From Verrucomicrobiota bacterium (lineage in GTDB: Bacteria; Verrucomicrobiota; Verrucomicrobiia; Methylacidiphilales; UBA1321), in the NCBI GenBank assembly GCA_013285645.1, contig JABDHJ010000005.1, positions 61,433-125,432 of the forward strand: DNA of 64,000 bases. Reading direction: 5' to 3'. The notes under the pieces were generated by a model. The model was not told the DNA's origin. It saw only the letters and a program-made list of their open reading frames with translations, and searched no databases. Every line of letters starts with the position of its first letter. The stretch's first letter is position 1. The position numbers and the translations under genes are program-made. Below, one piece after another: positions 17,658-25,610 of this stretch.

Positions 17658-18062
17658 TTATGCGACCAGAAATTCTTCCGCAGAAATGGCCGTCTTGGGA
17701 ACAGCCGTTTGCAGTTTTTTATCAAAAGTAACCAACGGAATTTTGAGGTGCTGGGCCAGCGCGACATATTCCGCGTCGTAAGCCGTCAAAGGTTGCTTCA
17801 CGACCAGTCCCAAAACGCTCTGTGGATCGACTGCATACTCGTGATGCCGTGCAAGTGCGGCCGCGCTGTCCCAAAGCAGGATAGCGTGCTCCAAACTCAT
17901 CTTCCGATGCTGAATATGCAGCGCGAGAATATTCCGAAATTCAGAACGCCAGAGATAAGGGAACGCCCATTCCGCATCTTGTCTTAGAACAGCGGTGGCT
18001 TGTTTGGTGTGCTCCCCGGAAATAAGGAGATAGGCCACCAGATTCACATCGGCCACGATCAT
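17658..18062 (-). CDS. PIN domain toxin (VapC-like)
   Basis: A 134-residue PIN-domain ribonuclease. The start is ATG 18062, overlapping the antitoxin stop by four bases (ATGA); a longer frame from 18086 would run through the antitoxin and is rejected. Acidic active-site residues are visible: Asp in MIVADVNLVAYLL (residue 4), Glu in WRSEFRNILAL, Asp in LTAYDAEYVALA, and Asp in IPLVTFDKKL. VapC toxins cleave tRNA or rRNA and are held inactive by the partner. The pair is complete, with no visible damage. Confidence 0.9.
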   Translation of the reverse strand: MIVADVNLVAYLLISGEHTKQATAVLRQDAEWAFPYLWRSEFRNILALHIQHRKMSLEHAILLWDSAAALARHHEYAVDPQSVLGLVVKQPLTAYDAEYVALAQHLKIPLVTFDKKLQTAVPKTAISAEEFLVA

Positions 18063-18304
18063 TCGCGCCCGTGGCTGATCGCCCACTCAAGGAAATCATC
18101 GGTGAGCGGCGGCATTTGAACAGCATTACGGACTTTCTGAAAACGCTCCTCCCAAACATGCGCAGGCACTGGTTCGTTCGCCTGAAGCGTTTCTTCCAGG
18201 CAAACAATGGCTTCCTGATTAAGCGACCGTTTATGGGCCGCCGCTCGTTTCGTCAGTTTAGTATGTAAAGACTTTGGGACGTTTTTCAGAGTAATTGTCG
18301 CCAC
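18059..18304 (-). CDS. FitA-like ribbon-helix-helix antitoxin
   Basis: An 81-residue protein whose first 40 residues form a ribbon-helix-helix DNA-binding domain: a beta strand MATITLKNVPKSLHTKL and then two helices with RAAAHKRSLNQEAIVCLEETL. This is the FitA/Arc-like type that usually goes with PIN toxins. The C-terminal half (HVWEERFQKVRNAV and on) would wrap the toxin. It is translated just ahead of the toxin with a 4-base overlap. Autoregulation at the upstream region is expected from the family, but no operator is clear. Confidence 0.88.
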   Translation of the reverse strand: MATITLKNVPKSLHTKLTKRAAAHKRSLNQEAIVCLEETLQANEPVPAHVWEERFQKVRNAVQMPPLTDDFLEWAISHGRE

Positions 18305-18349
18305 AAAGGAAGCGTAATGGATGCGAAATGGATGTCAAGGCGCCGTTGA

Positions 18350-19135
18350 TCACGAGGACGCCGGTATCTTCCCCATCATTGCGTTGGCGCGATCTAGCCA
18401 GATTTGCTCTTTCTTGCGCTGGAATTTGGGGGTGAAGGGGTAATCTTCGATGACGCCCTTGAGTTGTTTGCGGGCTTCGGGGTAGTTCTTTTTTTGGATG
18501 AGCAGTTCGGCGTATTGCACGCGGGCGCGGGAATAGGCGTACATGCTGAGGACCTGCTGCCAGGTCGCGATGGCGCGATCGATCTGGCCAGCCGCGCCCT
18601 GCGCTTCGGCCAAGGCCATCAGCGTGTAACCGTAATCGTGCTTGGGATTCGTCGCGCAGACGGATTCGAGCAGCGGCAACGCTTCTTGGGCTTTGTTGCG
18701 CCGGGCCAGACAATTGCCGAGGTGCGCGCGGATGTCTTCGTCCTTGGAATCGCGCTCGTAGGCGGCGCGGTAACTGGCCTCGGCGAGGTCGAGCTTGCCT
18801 TGGCTCAGGTAAATATCGGCCAACTCGAGATGCTGGTTGGCGCGATCGAGATAATGGATATCGGCCTGGAGCTGCTTGATCCGCTTGCGATCCGCCGCGC
18901 CGGGGAGCTCGAATCCGGAGAGCGGATTACCTCCGCCTGAGGGCCGATAAACGAGGAAGTAATAAATAAGGGCGCTGAAAATCGAAAAGAAAAAGATGAT
19001 GGCAGCCCAGATGTATTCCTCGCGCCGGATGGCATCGACAAACATCCAGACCTGAAAGCCAAAGATCACTACAATAAAAACCAGCTGCAGACCCCCCCCG
19101 CCGGCGCCGAGAAGCTGAAATAAATCACGAAGCAT
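18350..19135 (-). CDS. Membrane-anchored TPR protein
   Basis: A 261-residue protein. Two N-terminal membrane segments (about 15-35 and 42-64, with LQLVFIVVIFGFQVWMFVDA and AAIIFFFSIFSALIYYFLV) are followed by four or five tetratricopeptide repeats (about 90-235), for example ELADIYLSQGKLDLAEASYR and LAEAQGAAGQIDRAIATWQQ. TPRs bind partner proteins; the function is not known. The TPR part faces the cytoplasm or periplasm depending on orientation, which is not decided here. Confidence 0.8.
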   Translation of the reverse strand: MLRDLFQLLGAGGGGLQLVFIVVIFGFQVWMFVDAIRREEYIWAAIIFFFSIFSALIYYFLVYRPSGGGNPLSGFELPGAADRKRIKQLQADIHYLDRANQHLELADIYLSQGKLDLAEASYRAAYERDSKDEDIRAHLGNCLARRNKAQEALPLLESVCATNPKHDYGYTLMALAEAQGAAGQIDRAIATWQQVLSMYAYSRARVQYAELLIQKKNYPEARKQLKGVIEDYPFTPKFQRKKEQIWLDRANAMMGKIPASS

Positions 19136-19250
19136 AACTGGCTAAGTCCTCCCAGACTCCACGTCGCGCGTCAACTGGGATCGGTAATTTTGCTGATGAT
19201 ACTCGTCGAGAAAGGTAGCCGCCAAGCCTGCAACGGCTGCCACGGAGAAT

Positions 19251-19272
19251 GGGGCAGGCCGGAGGCTGCCCC
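19251..19272. repeat. Short GC-rich hairpin
   Basis: GGGGCAG and CTGCCCC pair around an eight-base loop, just upstream of the hpnH promoter. It could end leftward or rightward transcripts, but there is no T-run. Confidence 0.4.
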
Positions 19273-19289
19273 TCCAAATTAATGTAATC

Positions 19290-19317
19290 TTGACATCCCT
19301 GTCACCTGACGTAGGCT
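19290..19317 (+). promoter_or_regulatory. Likely sigma-70 promoter of hpnH
   Basis: A perfect -35 box TTGACA (19290-19295) is 16 bases from TAGGCT (19312-19317), 20 bases ahead of the hpnH start codon. This leaves a short untranslated leader. Confidence 0.5.
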
Positions 19318-19337
19318 CAACCGCTTAACAAAAAATT

Positions 19338-20348
19338 ATGGTTCCTATCTCACAAGCCTGGACGGTCGCATCATACGTCCTTACCCAAAAATATATCAAG
19401 GGTCGCAAGCGGTATCCGCTCGTTCTGATGCTTGAACCGCTCTTTCGTTGTAATCTGGCCTGCGCCGGTTGCGGAAAGATTCAGTATCCGGATCATATTC
19501 TCAATAAACGTCTTACACCCCAGCAGTGCTTTGACGCCGTGGAAGAATGCGGCGCCCCCATGGTGAGCATTCCCGGTGGCGAACCTCTCATCCATCCGGA
19601 AATTGACCAAATCGTCGAGGGATTGGTTGCCCGCAAGAAGTATATCTATCTCTGCACCAATGCCTTGCTCCTTAAGCGCAAGCTCGATCTCTTCAAGCCA
19701 TCGACCTATCTGACCTTCTCGGTTCACATGGACGGACTGAAAGAAGATCACGATACCGCCGTCTGCCGCGATGGCACCTTCGATATCGCCGTGGAAGCGA
19801 TCAAGGAAGCGGTCAAACGTGGCTTCCGCGTCACGACCAACACGACTCTTTTCTCCCACGCTAATCCGGAACGTGTTCGCGCCTTCTTTGATGAGATGAT
19901 GGCGCTCGGCGTGGAAGGCATGATGCTCTCACCCGGTTACGTCTACGAGAAAGCTCCCGACCAGAACAGCTTCCTCCACCGCGACACCAGCAAGGCCCTC
20001 TTCAAGCAGATCCTGCAGAACCCCAAGAAGAGCTGGAAGTTCAACCTCTCCCCGCTGTTCCTCAAGTTCCTCCAGGGCGATCTCGATTTCGAGTGCACCC
20101 CATGGGGCAGCCCGGCCTACAACATCTTCGGATGGCAGAAGCCCTGCTATCTCCTTCAAGATGGCTACGTGAACACCTTCAAGGAATATCTCGAGTTGAC
20201 CGAATGGGACAATTACGGCAACAAGAGCGATAATCCCAAGTGCCAGGATTGCATGGTCCATTGCGGCTTCGAACCCTCCGCGGTCGATGCCACCTTTGGC
20301 TCGATGTCCGGCTTCCTCCAGACGGCCAAGGCGACGATGGGGGCCTAA
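19338..20348 (+). CDS. hpnH: Adenosylhopane synthase-type radical SAM protein HpnH
   Basis: A 336-residue radical SAM enzyme that joins the 5'-deoxyadenosyl group to hopene (diploptene), the first step toward extended C35 hopanoids. The [4Fe-4S] cysteines are C38, C42 and C45 in FRCNLACAGCGKIQYP. Other landmarks are MVSIPGGEPLIHPEI, YIYLCTNALLLK, TYLTFSVHMDGLKEDHD and a C-terminal Cys cluster (CQDCMVHCGFEPSAV) characteristic of HpnH. No other hopanoid gene is in the window, so the pathway must be completed elsewhere. A small unknown gene follows after 36 bases. Confidence 0.94.
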   Translation: MVPISQAWTVASYVLTQKYIKGRKRYPLVLMLEPLFRCNLACAGCGKIQYPDHILNKRLTPQQCFDAVEECGAPMVSIPGGEPLIHPEIDQIVEGLVARKKYIYLCTNALLLKRKLDLFKPSTYLTFSVHMDGLKEDHDTAVCRDGTFDIAVEAIKEAVKRGFRVTTNTTLFSHANPERVRAFFDEMMALGVEGMMLSPGYVYEKAPDQNSFLHRDTSKALFKQILQNPKKSWKFNLSPLFLKFLQGDLDFECTPWGSPAYNIFGWQKPCYLLQDGYVNTFKEYLELTEWDNYGNKSDNPKCQDCMVHCGFEPSAVDATFGSMSGFLQTAKATMGA

Positions 20349-20384
20349 GCCTCCGTCTCGCACCTCACGAAGAACTTCTCATTT

Positions 20385-20780
20385 ATGCCCGCTGATATTA
20401 AAAGCGCTCCCACGATTCGCGCCACCTCCCTCATGGGTTCGGTCTTCACCTTCCAATCGGCAGCCGAACGCATCGAAGGAATCGACCAAGCTTTCGATTA
20501 CCGTGGCGATGTCACCCTCACGTTGAGCAACGGCCAGTTGATCGAAGGTTTCATGTCCAATCGCGAGCCCAAGGCTGCACCTCCCCGCATACAGTTCTTT
20601 GTGAAGGGAGAGGACAAGCCTCAGATCATCCCTTACGCTGATATTGCCGCCATCGCCTTCACCGGCAAGGATCCCGCCGACGGTAAGTCGTGGGACGCCT
20701 GGGTCAACAAGAAGGAAGACGAGCGTAAGGCCGAAGCGGACCGCATCAAGGCTGAAGTCGAAGCGCAGGGGCATTTGTAG
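20385..20780 (+). CDS. Unknown small protein downstream of hpnH
   Basis: A 131-residue soluble protein without signal peptide. The central part (about residues 38-95) reads like a small beta barrel: DYRGDVTLTLSNGQLIEGFM, then IQFFVKGEDKPQIIPYADIA and AIAFTGKDPADGKSWDAW. The C-terminus is a charged helix rich in Lys, Glu and Ala (KKEDERKAEADRIKAEVEA). I do not recognise the family. It lies 36 bases after hpnH on the same strand with no terminator seen between, so co-transcription is likely; a role in hopanoid synthesis is only a guess from position. Confidence 0.75.
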   Translation: MPADIKSAPTIRATSLMGSVFTFQSAAERIEGIDQAFDYRGDVTLTLSNGQLIEGFMSNREPKAAPPRIQFFVKGEDKPQIIPYADIAAIAFTGKDPADGKSWDAWVNKKEDERKAEADRIKAEVEAQGHL

Positions 20781-20836
20781 TAGGGTGGGTTTGCGGGAGT
20801 GCTTTGGATTCCGCAAAACACATTCTCTTAGCATTT

Positions 20837-20947
20837 GTCATCCTGAGCGTGTCGAAGGATCAGCCTCCGGAAGACTTGCTAATTGAAAGTTTGGCTCCGA
20901 TCACGGAAACGCCTTGGAAGCTGATCCTTCGACACGCTCAGGATGAC
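20837..20947. repeat. Perfect 28-bp inverted repeat
   Basis: GTCATCCTGAGCGTGTCGAA continuing to 20864 is the exact reverse complement of 20920-20947, with a 55-base loop. It is one copy of a dispersed family (see 63852-64000, 54689-54714). It may act as a bidirectional terminator or be a REP-like element. Confidence 0.85.
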
Positions 20948-21061
20948 GGATTTTAATTTGAGCAAGATTGCAGAGATCTCCACTTGTCGTCCGGGCCACC
21001 AGAGAAAGACACATTAGGGCCTTTTCATCTTGGCCAGAAACAGGCGTAATGGGCATCGCCT

Positions 21062-22255
21062 ATGGCCGATTCCGTTTTTCTCGAACCCACCAATCGCCCT
21101 GAGTTGGTCCTGCGCAATACCATCACGCCGCGAATTTTCGTGGCCGCCACGCGCATGGACGACGGCAAGACCACCACATCGGTCGGTCTCTTCGCTGCGC
21201 TGCAGAATCGCTTCCCCCGCATCGGCTATATCAAGCCGGTGGGGCAACGGTTCGTCGAAATCGAAGGCAGCAAGATCGATGAGGACACTGTCCTGATCAA
21301 CGACACCTATCATCCTCACACGCCCTTGCGCGCGATGAGTCCGATCGCGGTTGAGCCCGACTTCACCCGGCGCTACCTTTCTGGCGGCATTACACATCAG
21401 TTGCACGATCGCGTTCGCGGGGCTTTCGACGAGGCGGCATGGGAAAAGGATTTCGTCATCATCGAGGGAACAGGTCATGCCGGGGTCGGCAGCGTCTTCG
21501 ATCTCTCCAATGCCACCGTCGCGAAAGTCCTCAAAAGCAAGGTCATCATTGTCAGTCGCGCGGGCATCGGTCGGCCCATCGACGAAATCGCCCTGAACTT
21601 GGCTCTGTTTGAAAAGCATGGCGTGGAAGTCATCGGCGCCATCATCAACAAAGTTGTCCCGGAAAAAATGGCCATGCTCAAGGAGTACACCACGCTCGGG
21701 TTGGCCAAACTGGGCCTTCCGCTGCTGGGCATGATCCCGATGCACACGGAGCTCTACAAACCGACCGTGAATCAGGCGTGTGCGCAACTCAGGGGAGAAT
21801 TCATTGCGGGAGCGCAGCACAAGCGCAAGCGGGTCGCGCGAGTCGGAGTTGGGGCCATGTCCTCCCGTAACGCGGAGCGGTTGCTCAACCCCGGCACTCT
21901 GATCATTATGCCGGGCGACCGGGAAGATCTCATTATGATGATCCTGAACGACGACTCGAAGACCATGTCGCGCAATCAGCTGGCGGGCGTCGTCCTGACT
22001 GACGGAATCCTGCCGCATGAAAGCATGATGGAATTGATCCGCCAACGGTCCATTCCGTTCATCTCCACGCAAGCTGATGTCTCCAGCGCCACAACGGCGA
22101 TCGCCCGCATGACGGTCAAAACCGAGGTTGGCGACCGCGACAAGATCGGGCTGATCCAGAAGTTGATCCACGAGCATGTGCAGGTGGACAAGATCGTCGA
22201 ACTGGTCCAAAGACGGGACCGGCATTCCGAGTTCCAGTTGAGCCTGGGGATGTAA
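21062..22255 (+). CDS. BioD-like/DRTGG domain protein (N-terminal part of phosphotransacetylase)
   Basis: A 397-residue protein. The N-terminal half (about 20-235) is a P-loop domain of the dethiobiotin synthetase-like type: IFVAATRMDDGKTTTSVGL (a Walker A variant), DFVIIEGTGHAGVGSVFDLS and VIIVSRAGIGRPIDEIALNL. The second half (about 250-390) is a DRTGG domain (ARVGVGAMSSRNAERLLNPG, GVVLTDGILPH). These two domains form the regulatory front of long Pta enzymes, but the catalytic phosphotransacetylase domain is absent and the protein ends after DRTGG. It is therefore likely a stand-alone sensor or regulator; the ligand is unknown. dinB starts 62 bases downstream. Confidence 0.82.
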   Translation: MADSVFLEPTNRPELVLRNTITPRIFVAATRMDDGKTTTSVGLFAALQNRFPRIGYIKPVGQRFVEIEGSKIDEDTVLINDTYHPHTPLRAMSPIAVEPDFTRRYLSGGITHQLHDRVRGAFDEAAWEKDFVIIEGTGHAGVGSVFDLSNATVAKVLKSKVIIVSRAGIGRPIDEIALNLALFEKHGVEVIGAIINKVVPEKMAMLKEYTTLGLAKLGLPLLGMIPMHTELYKPTVNQACAQLRGEFIAGAQHKRKRVARVGVGAMSSRNAERLLNPGTLIIMPGDREDLIMMILNDDSKTMSRNQLAGVVLTDGILPHESMMELIRQRSIPFISTQADVSSATTAIARMTVKTEVGDRDKIGLIQKLIHEHVQVDKIVELVQRRDRHSEFQLSLGM

Positions 22256-22316
22256 GCAGTTTCCCATGGCCTCGCCATGAGCTAGCTTAGGTTGCGCGCT
22301 TCGATTGCGCGAATAC

Positions 22317-23390
22317 ATGATGACTCAGCGCAAGATCATTCACCTCGACATGGATTGCTTTTATGCCGCTGTCGAAATGCGGGAACATCCGGAGCTTGCT
22401 GGACAGCCCATCGCGGTGGGCGGCGGCAGTCGACGGGGCGTTGTCACCACCTGCAACTATGAGGCACGCAAGTTTGGTGTCCGCTCAGCCATGCCCGGTT
22501 TTCAGGCGCGGGAGCGTTGTCCTGATCTCATTTTTCTTCCGGTTCGTTTTGATCTTTATCGCGCGGCCTCGGCGAAAGTTCGTCAGATTCTGCTGAGCTA
22601 TACGCCACTGGTTGAGCCACTCTCGCTTGACGAGGCTTATCTGGATGTCACCGGCCTGGATCGTTATGCGTGGGACATCGCCAAGGAAATCCGCAAGCGT
22701 ATCTTCGAGGAAACCCAACTAACCGGCTCAGCCGGAATTGCGCCCAACAAGATGCTGGCGAAAATCGCCAGTGACTGGCGCAAACCCAACGGCCAATTCG
22801 CAATCACTCCCGACCAGATCGAGACATTCGTTCGTGACCTGCCCGTGCGAAAAATCTGGGGTGTAGGCCCGAAGGGCGCGGAGAAATTTGAACAGCAAGG
22901 CATTCGGACCTGTGGTGATTTACAGAAAATTGAGCTGCCGGAAATGGTGCGGCGCCATGGCAAGTGGGGACAGGAACTTTATCAGCTCTGTCGCGGACTG
23001 GATGATCGGCCGGTCGAACCCAATCGCATCCGCAAGAGTTTAAGCAACGAGTGCACCTTCCTCGATAACCTGACCACGTTGGAAGAATGCCAGCGGGAAC
23101 TGGACAAGCTGGTCGACGAGTTGGAGCAGGAATTGAGCGCCAAGGCGTTGGACCGCCCCGTGCACAAGGCTTTCGTGAAGGTGAAATTTGCCGATTTTAC
23201 CCGAACGACCCGGGAATGTGTCAGCCTCAGCCCCACCCGCGAGACCTACCGCGCGCTGCTGGCGGAAGCTTATAAACGGAGCCCACAGCCCGTTCGCCTT
23301 CTCGGGTCCGGAGTGCGTTTCAGCGAAGATACCGAAGAAGAACGCAGCTCGTTTCAGCAACTATTAAGTCTGGTGAATCCGATTGTTTAA
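22317..23390 (+). CDS. dinB: DNA polymerase IV (Y family)
   Basis: A 357-residue translesion polymerase. I start at ATG 22317 (ATG 22320 equally possible; a TTG at 22305 is less likely). Catalytic landmarks: IIHLDMDCFYAAVEM with the first Asp, VVTTCNYEARKFGVRSAMPG, and PLSLDEAYLDVTG with the Asp-Glu pair; the helix-hairpin-helix region (PVRKIWGVGPKGAEKF) and a little-finger domain follow. No beta-clamp motif is obvious at the C-terminus. It is probably damage-inducible in the usual way, but I see no clear LexA box. Confidence 0.95.
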   Translation: MMTQRKIIHLDMDCFYAAVEMREHPELAGQPIAVGGGSRRGVVTTCNYEARKFGVRSAMPGFQARERCPDLIFLPVRFDLYRAASAKVRQILLSYTPLVEPLSLDEAYLDVTGLDRYAWDIAKEIRKRIFEETQLTGSAGIAPNKMLAKIASDWRKPNGQFAITPDQIETFVRDLPVRKIWGVGPKGAEKFEQQGIRTCGDLQKIELPEMVRRHGKWGQELYQLCRGLDDRPVEPNRIRKSLSNECTFLDNLTTLEECQRELDKLVDELEQELSAKALDRPVHKAFVKVKFADFTRTTRECVSLSPTRETYRALLAEAYKRSPQPVRLLGSGVRFSEDTEEERSSFQQLLSLVNPIV

Positions 23391-23540
23391 GTTGGGATTG
23401 AATGAGGGAGATCATGGACCAGACATTTCGTGATTTTTTTTAAAAAGGGGCTACCCTCGCGAGACCTATCAATCTGAGTCCCGGCGGGTCGATCAAAAAA
23501 CTGCACTCCGGGATAAACAGAACCCGCCGGACGTACCTTT

Positions 23541-23894
23541 ATGAATGAAATTTTATGGACCTCCTGGGGAGTCGTTATCACACCGTGGAAAATCATCGGC
23601 TATTTCGGAACCTTTTTGTTTACGCTGCGCTGGGTGGTTCAGGCCGTGGCCTCGCGCATGTCGGGAAAACCCACCGTGCCTCGGATGTTTTGGTACATGA
23701 GCATCGTGGGTAGCGCACTGCTTCTGGCTTACTTCATTTGGGGAAAGAACGACGGCCCCGGCATCGTGTCCAATCTCTTTCCGGGGCTCCTGGCCGTCTA
23801 TAATCTCTTCCTCGATTTTGCGCATCAGAAAAAAAATTCAGCAGTTGGCGACACCATTCCTGTCGAAGTCCCAGATAATGGGCCGGTGCGCTGA
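23541..23894 (+). CDS. LAB_N domain small membrane protein
   Basis: A 117-residue protein with three hydrophobic segments, matching the lipid-A-disaccharide synthase N-terminal domain (LAB_N) as a stand-alone gene: TPWKIIGYFGTFLFTLRWVV, RMFWYMSIVGSALLLAYFIW, and IVSNLFPGLLAVYNLFLDFA. Stand-alone LAB_N proteins usually sit beside glycosyltransferases and are thought to help lipid-linked sugar handling. It overlaps the ArnT-like gene by one base (TGATG), so the two are translationally coupled. Confidence 0.9.
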   Translation: MNEILWTSWGVVITPWKIIGYFGTFLFTLRWVVQAVASRMSGKPTVPRMFWYMSIVGSALLLAYFIWGKNDGPGIVSNLFPGLLAVYNLFLDFAHQKKNSAVGDTIPVEVPDNGPVR

Positions 23895-25609
23895 TGAAGA
23901 GCTGGTTTAAAATCGAGTTGCTTCCGTATCTTGCGATCCTGGTTGTCCTGGTGACGCTGTTTGCCCGTCTGGGTGAACTTCCCTTTCGAGACCCGGACGA
24001 GGGGCGCAACGCGGAGGTGGCGCGCGAAATGCATCAGTCTGGATCGTGGCTTGTGCCAACCTATGACGGCCTCACCTACCTCGATAAACCTGCTTTCTTC
24101 TTCAAGACTGTCGCCCTCTCCTTTTCTCTTTTCGGTGAATCCGAAATGACGGCACGGCTTCCGTCCGTTTTTTTTGCCAGCCTGCTCCTGGTGATGCTCT
24201 TCGTTTTCTGCCGCCGGGAGTATCCGGAGCGCGAGACCGCCGCGCTGGCTGTGATCATCACGGCAACATCTCCTCTCTTCATTGCGTTGGCCCGGCATGT
24301 GATTTTCGATATGACCCTGGCTTTTTTTGTCAGTGCCGCCATTTTTTGCGCCTATCTGGCCGAATCTTCCACCGGTAAAATCCGCGCCAACTGGTACCTT
24401 TTGGGCGCTGCCGCCGCCGGATTTGCCACCCTCGTAAAAGGACCTGTGGGTTTTCTTATTCCTCTGCTCGTGGTCGTCATTTTTAACCTGACCGAAGGCC
24501 GTACCGGCTGGGCACGACGCAGCTTCGCGCCGTTGAACATTCTGGTTTTTTTCGCAATCGTTTTGCCTTGGTTCGTTGGACTATCCATGGAGCGCCCGGA
24601 TTTTCCCTACTATGGCTTGGTCGAAGAATCTTTCCATCGCTTCACTACCACCAGCTTTCAGCGCGGCGGTCCCTTCTATTATTATGGCTTCGTGCTCCTC
24701 GGCGGCCTCTTCGCCTGGAGTTTTCTCCTACCGGAAGCAGCGGCGCGCACCTGGCAATACCGATCGCGGCTCGCTCCGGCAGATCGACTTTTCATTGTCT
24801 GGTCGATTGCGATTGTGCTTTTCTTCTCCATCTCAAAATCGAAATTGCCCGCCTATATCCTGACCGTTTCCGTTGCGCTCGGGGCCTTGACCGCCCGGCT
24901 CGTTGTGGCGGCACTGAGAAATCCGAATGGGGAAGCCTCTCGCATGATTTTTCGCGGCCTTCTCTTTCTGACCATTCTTAGTGTCGCCTTCGCCGCATTT
25001 TTATCCCTGAATTTCTTCCAACCCGGAACCTATGAAAAACTGGGCTTTCGCGGCACCGAATTCAACCGCCTTACTCTTCTTTTCACTCCCTCGGCCTGCG
25101 TCTTTCTCGCAGTTGCATTAATGGCGGGCCTTTCTTTTTGGCGGCACGATATCCGAATCGCCTTCACCACTTTTCTTCTTTTGCCGGTCCTGATTTTAAC
25201 CGTCGATTTCGGAGGATTATTACATTATTCCGAAGCCAGTTCATCGCGCCAGATTGCGCACGGAATTCCCTCGTTGCCACCCGATACCCGCGTGATCTGC
25301 TTCGAATGTTTTCCCTGCGGACTTCCCTTTTATTTGAGACAAAACGTGACGTTAGTCAGCAAGGACGGCAGCGAAATCACCAGTAATTATGTGACATTCA
25401 CCTTGAAAAAAAGCACCGCCTGGCCCGAAACCATCATCCGGTTGGACAATTGGGACCACTGGCTGGCTTCCCAAGACAAGCCGGTTTTTCTTTTGTCTGA
25501 CCGCAGATCGCATGATGCTCTGAATGCCCTCGCCCTGGGAAGAAAGACGGATGCCCGGGAAATCGCGCCGGGCTGGTGGGGGGCGTTGATTACGCCCGGA
25601 GCAAACTAA
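23894..25609 (+). CDS. ArnT-like membrane glycosyltransferase (GT83/GT39 type)
   Basis: A 571-residue polytopic enzyme with about 11-12 membrane helices. The first periplasmic loop has the acidic family signature (LPFRDPDEGRNAEVAREM) and YDGLTYLDKPAFFFKTVALS, the hallmark of ArnT/PMT-like transferases using polyprenyl-phosphate sugars. A C-terminal periplasmic domain begins near residue 440 and contains ICFECFPCGLPFYL. The acceptor is unknown: lipid A, glycan or protein are all possible. The LAB_N gene in front and the asparagine synthetase gene two bases behind suggest a single operon for decorating a surface glycan. Confidence 0.88.
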   Translation: MKSWFKIELLPYLAILVVLVTLFARLGELPFRDPDEGRNAEVAREMHQSGSWLVPTYDGLTYLDKPAFFFKTVALSFSLFGESEMTARLPSVFFASLLLVMLFVFCRREYPERETAALAVIITATSPLFIALARHVIFDMTLAFFVSAAIFCAYLAESSTGKIRANWYLLGAAAAGFATLVKGPVGFLIPLLVVVIFNLTEGRTGWARRSFAPLNILVFFAIVLPWFVGLSMERPDFPYYGLVEESFHRFTTTSFQRGGPFYYYGFVLLGGLFAWSFLLPEAAARTWQYRSRLAPADRLFIVWSIAIVLFFSISKSKLPAYILTVSVALGALTARLVVAALRNPNGEASRMIFRGLLFLTILSVAFAAFLSLNFFQPGTYEKLGFRGTEFNRLTLLFTPSACVFLAVALMAGLSFWRHDIRIAFTTFLLLPVLILTVDFGGLLHYSEASSSRQIAHGIPSLPPDTRVICFECFPCGLPFYLRQNVTLVSKDGSEITSNYVTFTLKKSTAWPETIIRLDNWDHWLASQDKPVFLLSDRRSHDALNALALGRKTDAREIAPGWWGALITPGAN

Positions 25610-25610
25610 T

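Noticed and set aside
21014..22318. A 434-codon minus-strand frame opposite the BioD/DRTGG gene
   Set aside because: The sense strand carries clear motifs; the antisense frame has no features of its own.
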